Source of the DNA: Fusobacteriota bacterium
GTDB lineage: Bacteria > Fusobacteriota > Fusobacteriia > JAPLKR01
DNA: 22,725 nt
Direction of reading: 5' to 3'
Assembly (NCBI GenBank): GCA_026387965.1
Contig: JAPLKR010000071.1
Location: 1 to 22,725 of the forward strand
Positions 1 to 7,133 of this stretch are shown piece by piece. Within the stretch, counting starts at the first letter, position 1. Every line of letters starts with the position of its first letter. The translations under genes were made by a program, and so were the position numbers. Below the pieces are notes generated by a model. It searched no databases. It was not told the origin of the DNA and saw only the letters and a program-made list of their open reading frames with translations.

Positions 1-1067
1 TTGATAAGGTAGAAACATTAGCCATTGAGCGAGCGAAAAAACTCTTCGGTGCAGAGTATGTGAATGTTCAACCCCATTCGGGTTCACAGGCAAATATGGC
101 TGTGTATATGGCACTACTTCAACCAGGAGATGTGGTACTTGGAATGGATCTTTCACATGGGGGGCATCTCACTCACGGATCACCTGTGAATTTTTCAGGA
201 AACCTGTATAAATTTGAAGGATATCAAGTGGATAGCGATTCTAAGTGTCTGAATTACGATAAAATTCGTGAGAAAGCGCTGCAAATTAAGCCAAAAATGA
301 TTGTCGCAGGAGCAAGTGCTTACTCAAGAGAGATTGATTTTAAAGCCATTTCTGAGATAGCAAAAGAAGTCGGGGCATTATTTATGGTAGATATGGCTCA
401 TATTGCTGGACTTGTAGCAGTAGGACTTCACCAGAACCCCATTCCATTTGCTGATATCGTTACAACCACAACGCATAAAACGCTTCGTGCAACACGTGGA
501 GGAATGATTTTAACTAACAGCAAAGAGATTGCTACAAAATTCAACAAAACCATATTTCCTGGAATCCAAGGTGGGCCACTTCTGCATGCTATTGCAGGAA
601 AAGCAGTAGCACTTGGAGAGGCTTTAAAGCCTGAGTTTAAAGCCTATCAAGAGCAAGTGGTAAAGAATGCAAGAGCTTTTGCAGCTGAACTTATAAAAGA
701 GGGGTTTGATGTGCTTACAGATGGAACGGACAATCACCTTCTAATTGTAGACCTTCGAGGGTTTAAACAATCGAGCGGGGAGAAAGTTACAGGAAAACTC
801 GCTCAAGATGAGCTTGGAAAAGTTGAGATTACAGTGAATAAAAACTCTATTCCTTTCGACACTGAAAGTCCAATGGTAACTAGTGGAATTAGACTTGGAA
901 CACCAGCGCTAACAACACGTGGGTTTGACGAAGAGGCATTTAGAGAAGTAGCAAGATTGATTGCTAAAACACTAAAAAATATTGGAAATGTGTCAGTATA
1001 TGATGAAGTCATATTCAGTGTTCATAAACTTTGTATAAAGTTTCCACTTTATACAAAACAGGTTTAA
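1..1067 (+). CDS. glyA: Serine hydroxymethyltransferase, 3' part (5' end outside window)
   Basis: This is a PLP enzyme that interconverts serine and glycine and loads one-carbon units onto tetrahydrofolate in the cytosol. The reading frame is open from base 3. The residues before the first GTG read [20 protein letters not shown], matching the family segment before [11 protein letters not shown], so the GTG at 60 is an internal valine and not a start. About 65-75 N-terminal residues are missing compared with the roughly 417-residue E. coli protein. Visible motifs are [28 protein letters not shown], the VDMAH loop and TTTTHKTL, whose lysine (codon 477-479) binds [14 protein letters not shown] and [15 protein letters not shown] follow, and the C-terminus LCIKFPLY is typical. 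The stop is TAA at 1065-1067. The last dozen codons also form a perfect inverted repeat (listed separately). Confidence 0.97.
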   Translation, partial: DKVETLAIERAKKLFGAEYVNVQPHSGSQANMAVYMALLQPGDVVLGMDLSHGGHLTHGSPVNFSGNLYKFEGYQVDSDSKCLNYDKIREKALQIKPKMIVAGASAYSREIDFKAISEIAKEVGALFMVDMAHIAGLVAVGLHQNPIPFADIVTTTTHKTLRATRGGMILTNSKEIATKFNKTIFPGIQGGPLLHAIAGKAVALGEALKPEFKAYQEQVVKNARAFAAELIKEGFDVLTDGTDNHLLIVDLRGFKQSSGEKVTGKLAQDELGKVEITVNKNSIPFDTESPMVTSGIRLGTPALTTRGFDEEAFREVARLIAKTLKNIGNVSVYDEVIFSVHKLCIKFPLYTKQV

Positions 1068-1077
1068 TATTTTTTTT
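1030..1077 (+). terminator. Hairpin in the last codons of glyA plus T-tract, possible terminator
   Basis: A perfect 12-bp inverted repeat has arms TTTGTATAAAGT (1030-1041) and ACTTTATACAAA (1046-1057) with a 4-nt loop, TTCC. It lies wholly inside the glyA coding sequence. An 8-nt T run follows at 1070-1077, 12 nt beyond the stem, which is farther than in a classical intrinsic terminator. The stem is AT-rich. Termination is an inference; the inverted repeat itself is seen directly. Confidence 0.5.
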
Positions 1078-1556
1078 GAATGGATAATTCTTTATGCGAG
1101 GATTAGCCAATTATTTATTCATATGTGATTAAGTATAGTTGAAATAAAATTTAATAGCGGATAAGTTTATGGATAAAGTCGCATAACACTGGTATAAAAT
1201 ATCTGAAAATTATAGAATGATATTTTGATATTTTTTGTTTTACAAAGATTGAGTTTAGTAACAAGCACTATAAATTATTTTGTTTAAAATACAGTATATG
1301 TTCAGTAAAGGCATCTTTTATTAATGTTGCGTAAAATGTAGTAGTAAAACAGAAAATTTCAAAACCATATTATTAAAACCAATTAACTTTAAAAACACAA
1401 ACAACCGATTTATGTGCACAATATTTCTTACATTTATCTGCTTTTAATCAGTCTCAAAAAAATCATTTTAGTGCCGTAAATGCACGAAATAATCTTCTAA
1501 AAAATCAAAAATTGTGAAATGAATGTGTTTTTTTTAGTTTCTAAATAATTCTTTAG
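1078..1556. other. Gene-free AT-rich spacer
   Basis: About 480 bp lie between glyA and the radical SAM promoter. All frames are broken by frequent stops, and I see no ORF with a ribosome-binding site, no tRNA and no strong hairpin. One stretch near 1308-1346 loosely resembles the core of the dispersed repeat described at 13-17 kb, but too weakly to call. Confidence 0.6.
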
Positions 1557-1585
1557 TTGATTTATCAGCAATTATGAAGTATAAT
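1557..1585 (+). promoter_or_regulatory. Sigma-70-type promoter of the radical SAM gene
   Basis: The -35 is TTGATT (1557-1562), the spacer 17 nt and the -10 a perfect TATAAT (1580-1585). Transcription would start near 1592, leaving a leader of about 39 nt. This placement excludes the upstream in-frame ATG at 1574, which lies between the -35 and the -10, and supports the start at 1631. Confidence 0.8.
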
Positions 1586-1630
1586 ATAAAAAGAAAGCAT
1601 CACGCAATAATAAATTTAAGGAGTGTAATA

Positions 1631-3163
1631 ATGGGAATTATTGAAGGCGCAAAGAAAAAGGCCGCTGAGTTTTTTAGTAACTCACAAACAGCTAGAAATT
1701 TAGTATTAAATCAAGTAGTAAAATATCTTGAAAAAGATCCAGAGAAAAACGCTGTGAAAATTTTTGAACTTTTGAAAAAAGGGGTTGATGATCCTGAGTC
1801 TAGGGATAGAGTAGACAAAGTGGTGAAATATTATAATGAGATGCCAGCAGTGAGAGAGTATATTAATAAAGTATTAACTAACACCAATTCAAATTGTTTA
1901 AAAAAGTTTTTTACAAACTTTTTTGGAAATGCAACATGGTATGGAATTCCAAGACGTGAACAAATGATGCTCGATCATGATGCAAAAATTCCTTTTATTA
2001 TGTTAATTAGTCCAGCGATGCGTTGTAACTTGAAATGTACAGGGTGTTACGCAATGAATTATGATCCAAACGATGATATGCCAAAAGAAGAAGTGTTTAG
2101 AATTGTAAAAGAAGCCAAAGAGATGGGGATTTATATCTTTACCATTTTAGGAGGAGAGCCTTTCTTTACAGATTATTTAATTGAACTGTTTAGAGAGAAT
2201 CAAGATGCGTATTTTATTACATTTACAAACGGGACTTTATTTACAGAAGAAGTAGCCAGTGAGATATCAAAACTTGGAAACTGTATGCCAATTTTCTCAC
2301 TTGAAGGGTTTGAAGCAGAAACAGACCACAGACGCGGAACAGGTGTGTTTCAATCTGTTATGGATGGAATGGATATGTTAAGAAGTAGAGGAGTTCCATT
2401 TGGAGTTTCTGCAGCAACAGGAAATCATAACGTTGATACAGTAGGTTCGGAAGAGTTTGTTGATATGGTTATGGATAAAGGTGCTCTAATGATATGGTAC
2501 TTTGCATTTATGCCAATTGGTGATAACCAAAAAGGGACCATTGATATGATGTTAACACCAGAACAAAGAATACAAATTGGAAGACGTGCTAGAGAGATAC
2601 GAAGTACAAAATCTATTTACACGCTAGACTTTTTTAATGATGCCCCATTTGTTGGAGGGTGTATTGCAGGAAAATTCTATTGTCATATAAATGCTAAAGG
2701 GGATTTAGAACCATGCATTTTCTGTCATTTTGCAACAGAAAATGTTTTAAATAGACCTCTTATTGATTGTTTTAAAAACAACGAACTTTTCAAATCAATC
2801 AGAAAAAGACAACCGTACAATGACAATTTATTGAAGCCTTGTATGATGGTGGATAATCCGCAAATGATACGAGATATCGTTGCAGAATCAGGGGCTTATT
2901 CAACAGATGAAACGTCTGCTATGCAAATAAATGATCCTGAATTTATGGAAAAAATTGATAAGCACGCAGCAGCATTTACTCCTTTTGCAGAAGCAGCATT
3001 TGAAAAAGACTTTAAAGGAACTGGAAACTATAGACTTTCCAACTTTGAAAAAGATAACGCAAAAAATGTTGGAAAAGAAAACACAGAAGAGTCTACAGAG
3101 AAAAAAGAACAAGGACACGCTTGCGGACACTGCGGTGGATGTGGTGGTCACGGTCACAGTTAA
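1631..3163 (+). CDS. Radical SAM protein with SPASM-like cysteines and a Cys/Gly/His tail, function unknown
   Basis: A 510-residue protein. The start is ATG 1631, with AAGGAG at 1618-1623 seven bases upstream and a promoter that excludes the ATG at 1574. Residues 1-110 form a helical N-terminal region without membrane segments. The radical SAM core begins with CNLKCTGC (C132, C136, C139), the [4Fe-4S]-SAM site, followed by the GGEP motif at 174-177. A C-terminal set of cysteines (C344, C351, C362, C365, C380, C404) around GCIAGKFYCHINAKGDLEPC suggests an auxiliary Fe-S cluster. From memory, this architecture matches a radical SAM family that is common in anaerobes and has no assigned reaction. 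A charged linker follows, and the protein ends in HACGHCGGCGGHGHS, which looks like a metal-binding tail. The gene is monocistronic, with its own promoter and terminator. The substrate is unknown, and no precursor peptide is adjacent. Confidence 0.9.
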   Translation: MGIIEGAKKKAAEFFSNSQTARNLVLNQVVKYLEKDPEKNAVKIFELLKKGVDDPESRDRVDKVVKYYNEMPAVREYINKVLTNTNSNCLKKFFTNFFGNATWYGIPRREQMMLDHDAKIPFIMLISPAMRCNLKCTGCYAMNYDPNDDMPKEEVFRIVKEAKEMGIYIFTILGGEPFFTDYLIELFRENQDAYFITFTNGTLFTEEVASEISKLGNCMPIFSLEGFEAETDHRRGTGVFQSVMDGMDMLRSRGVPFGVSAATGNHNVDTVGSEEFVDMVMDKGALMIWYFAFMPIGDNQKGTIDMMLTPEQRIQIGRRAREIRSTKSIYTLDFFNDAPFVGGCIAGKFYCHINAKGDLEPCIFCHFATENVLNRPLIDCFKNNELFKSIRKRQPYNDNLLKPCMMVDNPQMIRDIVAESGAYSTDETSAMQINDPEFMEKIDKHAAAFTPFAEAAFEKDFKGTGNYRLSNFEKDNAKNVGKENTEESTEKKEQGHACGHCGGCGGHGHS

Positions 3164-3166
3164 TTC

Positions 3167-3198
3167 AAAAGAGCTTACCGAAAGGTAGGCTCTTTTTT
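3167..3198 (+). terminator. Intrinsic terminator after the radical SAM gene
   Basis: The left arm AAAAGAGCTTACC (3167-3179), a GAAA tetraloop (3180-3183) and the right arm GGTAGGCTCTTTT pair with one G-T wobble. The stem runs directly into a T run (3193-3198), four bases after the stop codon. Confidence 0.9.
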
Positions 3199-3200
3199 CG

Positions 3201-3229
3201 TTGTGCTCTATGAAAGTAAATGATATAAT
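3201..3229 (+). promoter_or_regulatory. Promoter for the small membrane protein gene
   Basis: The -35 is TTGTGC (3201-3206), the spacer 17 nt and the -10 TATAAT (3224-3229). It lies immediately after the preceding terminator and about 30 bases before the ATG at 3258. Confidence 0.7.
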
Positions 3230-3257
3230 GAAAGTATACTTTTTAAGGAGAAAATGA

Positions 3258-3428
3258 ATGAACAAAAAATGGTTTAAAATTATAGGACATATTATTCTAT
3301 TAATACTTTTTATATGGTCAATTTCTTATTTCTTTTCGATACATTACGCAACCTATGGATGGATAATGGTGCTTGCAACACTCTATATAATCATAAAAAT
3401 AGTGAGAATTTTTTTGAAAGAGGAATAA
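3258..3428 (+). CDS. Small two-helix membrane protein, 56 aa, unknown
   Basis: A short gene with good expression signals: a promoter at 3201-3229 and AAGGAG at 3245-3250, seven bases before ATG 3258. The product starts MNKKWFKIIGH and has two hydrophobic stretches (about residues 9-27 and 34-52). The short segment between them contains His and Tyr, and the charged tail reads FLKEE. The helices are consistent with an integral inner-membrane protein, and there is no signal-peptidase or lipobox motif. Its stop is one base before the ATG of the damaged transporter gene at 3430, so the two were probably cotranscribed and the small protein may have worked with that transporter. I do not recognise the family. 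The ATG at 3254 is in another frame and stops after a few codons. Confidence 0.6.
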   Translation: MNKKWFKIIGHIILLILFIWSISYFFSIHYATYGWIMVLATLYIIIKIVRIFLKEE

Positions 3429-3429
3429 A

Positions 3430-4259
3430 ATGGCATTTGTCAAACTTCTAAAGTCACAATTTTTGCTATTATATATACAAATATTGGTAAAAATCCGATA
3501 AAATTAATTGTATTAGAAGCGTTAGCTGCAAATATTGGAGGAAACTTCTCGCCACTTGGAAGTCCTCAAAATATGTATATTTTCTTGAAATACAATGTGC
3601 ATATATTGACTTTCCTTTCGATAACAGCATTGTTTTCTGTAATTGGTGTGTATTGGTTGATAAGAACGGCTCTAAAATTTGAGAAACAAACGATAATTGG
3701 TGTTGTAGAGAATGTTAAAGTTGAGAAAATGGGGCAAATAACTCTTTATTTTTTTCTTTTTGTATTAACCGTTATTTTCTTGATTTTTCATATTAATTTG
3801 ATATGGATAACCATAGTGATTGTATTTGTGACACTTGAAAGAAGTCGTGAGAGTTTTAAACATGTAGACTATGCGCTCTTGATTATATTTGTAGGCTTCT
3901 TTATCACATTTGACAATTTAAGTCGAATGTCAATTTTTTTGATGCTCACTCACCTTGGAAAAAATCCATTTATGGTCTATATTATGGCTGCGTTTCTATC
4001 ACAAGTGATGAGCAATGTTCCAAGTACAATATTTCTATCAAAATTCACACTGCTATACAAGCCGCTGCTACTTGGGGCTAATGTAGGAGGGGCGGGAACA
4101 CTGATTGCCTCGCTTGCAAATTTAATAGCCTACCGACTGTATCGAAACAGTTATAAAAAGGAGAAATTTTTCCCCTATTTTAATAAGATGAATTGGACTT
4201 TGTTTGGAATTTTATTTTGTGTCAATGGAGCGCTTTTAATCGTCGTGGTTATAAGATAA
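3430..4259 (+). pseudogene. Ion transporter (SLC13/ArsB-like) with internal deletion and frameshift
   Basis: This is the C-terminal half of a polytopic ion-transporter-superfamily permease. The frame ending at 4259 carries ALAANIGGNFSPLGSPQN (from about 3519) and near its end GANVGGAGTLIASLANLIAY, the hairpin/GxP-type motifs of SLC13/ArsB-like carriers, with several hydrophobic helices between. Families of this kind usually have about 370-430 residues. Here only some 270 codons remain, and the frame has no ATG, GTG or TTG between the stop at 3426-3428 and the family motifs. The ATG at 3573 lies inside the motif and has no ribosome-binding site. The likely original start is ATG 3430 (MAFVKLLK..., GAGG at 3420-3423), whose frame stops at about 3500 after 23 codons. 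The simplest reading is an internal deletion near 3450-3460 that removed about half the gene and shifted the frame. The substrate cannot be assigned. Confidence 0.75.
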
Positions 4260-4295
4260 CGAAAAGTTAGAGCTAGATGAATAAAAACCAGAGTT

Positions 4296-4325
4296 AAAAG
4301 AGACTTTTGTCAAGTCTCTTTTTTT
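4296..4325 (+). terminator. Intrinsic terminator after the transporter pseudogene
   Basis: A perfect 11-bp stem AAAAGAGACTT (4296-4306) / AAGTCTCTTTT (4312-4322) with a 5-nt loop (TTGTC) runs into T residues up to 4325. Confidence 0.88.
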
Positions 4326-4333
4326 GATATAAT
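4307..4333 (+). promoter_or_regulatory. Promoter of the ABC-F gene, embedded in the terminator
   Basis: A perfect TATAAT -10 lies at 4328-4333. The best -35 is TTGTCA at 4307-4312 (spacer 15 nt, shorter than usual), which begins in the loop of the upstream terminator hairpin. An alternative is the poorer CTTTTG at 4304-4309 with an 18-nt spacer. The -10 is confident; the -35 is uncertain. Confidence 0.6.
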
Positions 4334-4373
4334 AGATAGAGAGATATGTTAAGAATAAAGTGTGGAGGGAAAA

Positions 4374-6260
4374 ATGACACTGGTTCAATTTAGTGCAGTA
4401 GATAGAGAATATGGTGCGGAAAAGATATTAGAAGATATCAGTTTTGCTCTACAAGAGAGTGATAAAGTTGGTCTTATCGGCGTCAATGGGTGTGGAAAAA
4501 CGACGTTGATCAAGACGATAATGGATAAATATATTGGAAAAGAACATTTAGAAAAAGGGAGTATTTCACTTCAAAAAAATCTTTCAATAGGATACCTTTC
4601 TCAAAATGTTAGTTTGAATTATGAAAATAGTATTATTCAAGAAATGGAGCTACTATTTAGTCATATTGAGAGCATAAAAGCAGAGCTGAAAACCGTTGAG
4701 AATGATATTACAAGCGGAAGAGAAGAGACGCTCCAACGCCACGGAGAGCTTATTTCGAAGCTAGAATTCTTAGAAGGATTTGACTACCATTATAAAATAG
4801 ACCAGGTGCTTTTTGGGATAGGCTTTGTAAAAGATGAGCTTTCTAAAAAAATTGAAGTTTTAAGTGGGGGTGAGAAAAACCGTGTAGCCCTTGCAAAAAT
4901 TCTACTCTCTAATCCAGATTTATTGATTCTCGATGAGCCGACCAACCACTTAGATATTACGGGAATAGAGTGGTTAGAAGAGTATTTGGTAAAATTTAAC
5001 AAAGCGATACTGGTTGTCTCCCATGACCGTTATTTTTTAGATAGAGTGACCAATAAGACTTTTGAAATCGAAAATAGAAAGTTGTGTAGTTATAATGGAA
5101 ACTTTTCAAAATTTGTGGAGTTAAAAAGAGAAAAAATTCTTTCGCATGAGCGTGCGTTTGAAAAGCAACAAAAAGAGATTAAAGCGACAGAAGCCTATAT
5201 CTTGAAATACAAAGCGGGGATAAAATCAAAGCAAGCTAGAGGACGTTCTAAACAGTTGGCGCGTCTTGAACGTATTGACAAAGTTTATAATCAAGATAAT
5301 ATTTCAAAGTTTCGTTTTGAGATTCGAAGAGTTCCCACGGACAAAATATTTCAACTGGAAAAGTTTACCCTTTTTGGGGGGAAAAAATTACTAGCAAAAC
5401 ATATTTCGTTTTCCATATACAATGGGGAACGAGTGGGCATTCTTGGGAAAAATGGGACAGGAAAATCGACACTACTTAAGTATTTTGAAAATCCCCTGCT
5501 CAGTGAAGAGCTGATACTTGGTTCAAATCTTGAAATAGGGTATTTTGATCAAAACCATACCAATTTGGATTTTTCATCCACAGTTTATAATGAACTGCGC
5601 TATAATTTTCCCCTAAATGAAGAGCAAATTCGCTCGATTCTTTCAAATTTCCTCTTTGAAGAGGGGGATTTAAGTAAAAAAATCTCGGTGTTAAGTGGTG
5701 GAGAAAGAGCTAAGTTATCCCTGATAAAGCTCAGTTTACAAAAGCCAAATGTGTTGGTTCTCGATGAGCCTACCAACCATTTAGATATCTACTCGAAGGA
5801 AATTCTCATTGATTCTCTTTTAGATTATGAGGGGACACTTGTGGTTGTCTCTCATGATAGATATTTTTTGCAAACGCTAGTGGATAAAATGCTGATTATT
5901 CAAGATGAGCGTGTCACAATATTTGACGGAGATTTTGAAGCGTATAAAGCAAGCGAGAAGCGTGTAGAAGTTCAAAATAGCGATAAAGAAGAGCAAGTTT
6001 TGAATTATCAGGAGACGAAAGCTTTAAAAAATCGTAGTGTATCGCTTGAGAAGAAAGTGGCGAAAGGTGAAGAGAGAATAACCGAGCTTGAAAGTGAAAA
6101 GCAAGTTCTAGAAAATTTGTATGAGGATGCGGGAAGAAAAAATGAAGTGTCAAAGCTTCTTTCTCTGCAAGAAGCAATTGCAACTTTAGAAAGTAGCATT
6201 CTTGAAGCGTTTGATGAGTGGGAGACGCTGCTTAGCGAATTTGAAAGTCTGAAAAGTTAG
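4374..6260 (+). CDS. ABC-F family ATPase (Uup/Ettr-like), ribosome-associated
   Basis: A 628-residue soluble protein with two tandem ABC ATPase domains and no membrane segments, the layout of ABC-F translation factors that act at the ribosomal E site. The start is ATG 4374, with GGAGG at 4364-4368 five bases upstream; a GTG at 4362 overlaps that site and is rejected. Domain 1 has Walker A GVNGCGKT (36-43), signature LSGGE (163-167) and Walker B with DEPTNHLD (from 187). A charged linker of about residues 240-320, with KYKAGIKSKQARGRSKQ, corresponds to the tRNA-interaction motif. Domain 2 has Walker A GKNGTGKST (358-366), LSGGE (440-444) and DEPTNHLD (from 464). From about 540 a Glu/Lys-rich coiled coil ends the protein, as in Uup. 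It has its own promoter. Whether it is a general translation factor or confers antibiotic protection cannot be told from sequence. Confidence 0.92.
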   Translation: MTLVQFSAVDREYGAEKILEDISFALQESDKVGLIGVNGCGKTTLIKTIMDKYIGKEHLEKGSISLQKNLSIGYLSQNVSLNYENSIIQEMELLFSHIESIKAELKTVENDITSGREETLQRHGELISKLEFLEGFDYHYKIDQVLFGIGFVKDELSKKIEVLSGGEKNRVALAKILLSNPDLLILDEPTNHLDITGIEWLEEYLVKFNKAILVVSHDRYFLDRVTNKTFEIENRKLCSYNGNFSKFVELKREKILSHERAFEKQQKEIKATEAYILKYKAGIKSKQARGRSKQLARLERIDKVYNQDNISKFRFEIRRVPTDKIFQLEKFTLFGGKKLLAKHISFSIYNGERVGILGKNGTGKSTLLKYFENPLLSEELILGSNLEIGYFDQNHTNLDFSSTVYNELRYNFPLNEEQIRSILSNFLFEEGDLSKKISVLSGGERAKLSLIKLSLQKPNVLVLDEPTNHLDIYSKEILIDSLLDYEGTLVVVSHDRYFLQTLVDKMLIIQDERVTIFDGDFEAYKASEKRVEVQNSDKEEQVLNYQETKALKNRSVSLEKKVAKGEERITELESEKQVLENLYEDAGRKNEVSKLLSLQEAIATLESSILEAFDEWETLLSEFESLKS

Positions 6261-6311
6261 TTAAACATACCGACAATATTTCAACTTGCATGATAGATTA
6301 ATAAATATAAA

Positions 6312-6340
6312 CAGACAAAAGTAAAAAAAAATGCTATAAT
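6312..6340 (+). promoter_or_regulatory. Promoter for the HD-domain gene and typA
   Basis: A perfect TATAAT lies at 6335-6340, 17 nt after CAGACA (6312-6317), a 4/6 match to TTGACA. The leader to ATG 6374 would be about 27 nt. Confidence 0.65.
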
Positions 6341-6373
6341 ATAGAGAATTCAAAAAAAATGGAGAGCTAACTC

Positions 6374-7120
6374 ATGTTAAGAATGACGGAGTTAAGTGAA
6401 AAAATACTTAAAAAACTCCCTATGGAGTATTTTGAAAGTATTGATCACGGGTACAAGCATTCAAAAGATTTAATTTTACTCGCCGAAATATTAGTTGAAA
6501 TGGAAATGTTAAAAGTGGATAAAAATGTCCTGCTTGTAAGCATTTTACTTCATGATCTCTTTGCAGATGTGGGTAAAAAACATGGAGATTTAGCTGCTAA
6601 GTATTTTAAAGAACAGTTTTCTGAATTATTTTCACAAGAGCAGAGAGCTAAAATTATTGAAGCTGTTTTGTATCATGATGAAAAAAATGCGAATTTCATT
6701 GAAACTCGAAACAAACATTTTGTTGAAAGTAAAATTCTTTATGACGTAGACAATATGGATGCTTTTGGTATCAAGGGAGTGTATCGATATATAAAAGTAT
6801 ATGCCTCACGTAAAGTACCCCTGTTGGGTTTGTCAGAACTGATTGCAAAAAACATTATATCTAGATATAAGACACTATGCTTTGAAAGTTCAAAGTCACT
6901 ATGCCATCAAGCATATTTGGTTGCTTTAAGTTTTTTTGAAAAATCTCGAGAATTGGAAAATAGTGAATATCGAATTCTAAAAATTCTATATGAAAATTAT
7001 CACTGTTCTATACCAGAATTAATGGCTCTAGTAAAGCAAGAAACGTATGTTTTAAACTCACATAAGAGCATTAACTATATAAATCAATTTTTTGATACTC
7101 TGTATCAATGTTATGAATAG
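6374..7120 (+). CDS. HD-domain metal-dependent phosphohydrolase, putative
   Basis: A 248-residue cytosolic protein. ATG 6374 has GGAGAG (6361-6366) seven bases upstream. The HD fold is recognisable: DHGYKHSKDL (H25, H29), ILLHD (H60-D61), KKHGDLAA (H70), LYHDEKN (H101-D102), and ILYDVDNMDAFG at about 122-132. The last matches the D-x-D-x-x-D-A-x-G motif of HD phosphohydrolases that act on nucleotides or related phosphoesters. Residues from about 195 form a separate C-terminal region (ILKILYENYHCSIPELM...) that reads like a short helical or winged-helix segment and is not part of the core HD fold. The stop is 13 bases before typA, so the two genes are probably cotranscribed. The substrate cannot be assigned from the sequence. 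Confidence 0.82.
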   Translation: MLRMTELSEKILKKLPMEYFESIDHGYKHSKDLILLAEILVEMEMLKVDKNVLLVSILLHDLFADVGKKHGDLAAKYFKEQFSELFSQEQRAKIIEAVLYHDEKNANFIETRNKHFVESKILYDVDNMDAFGIKGVYRYIKVYASRKVPLLGLSELIAKNIISRYKTLCFESSKSLCHQAYLVALSFFEKSRELENSEYRILKILYENYHCSIPELMALVKQETYVLNSHKSINYINQFFDTLYQCYE

Positions 7121-7133
7121 GAAGGTAAAAGTA

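Noticed and set aside
1308-1346. Possible fourth, decayed copy of the dispersed repeat
   Set aside because: Only short pieces (CATCTT, AAATG, AGTAGTAAAA) match, with large gaps; chance similarity in AT-rich DNA is likely.
1574-1630. Upstream in-frame ATG giving a 19-residue longer radical SAM protein
   Set aside because: It lies between the -35 and -10 of the predicted promoter and has no ribosome-binding site, while ATG 1631 has an ideal one.
2900-3265. Minus-strand 121-codon frame rich in Phe, Ser and Cys, and a plus-strand 85-codon frame at 2931-3188
   Set aside because: Both are shadows of the radical SAM gene's 3' end and cross its terminator; neither has a ribosome-binding site.
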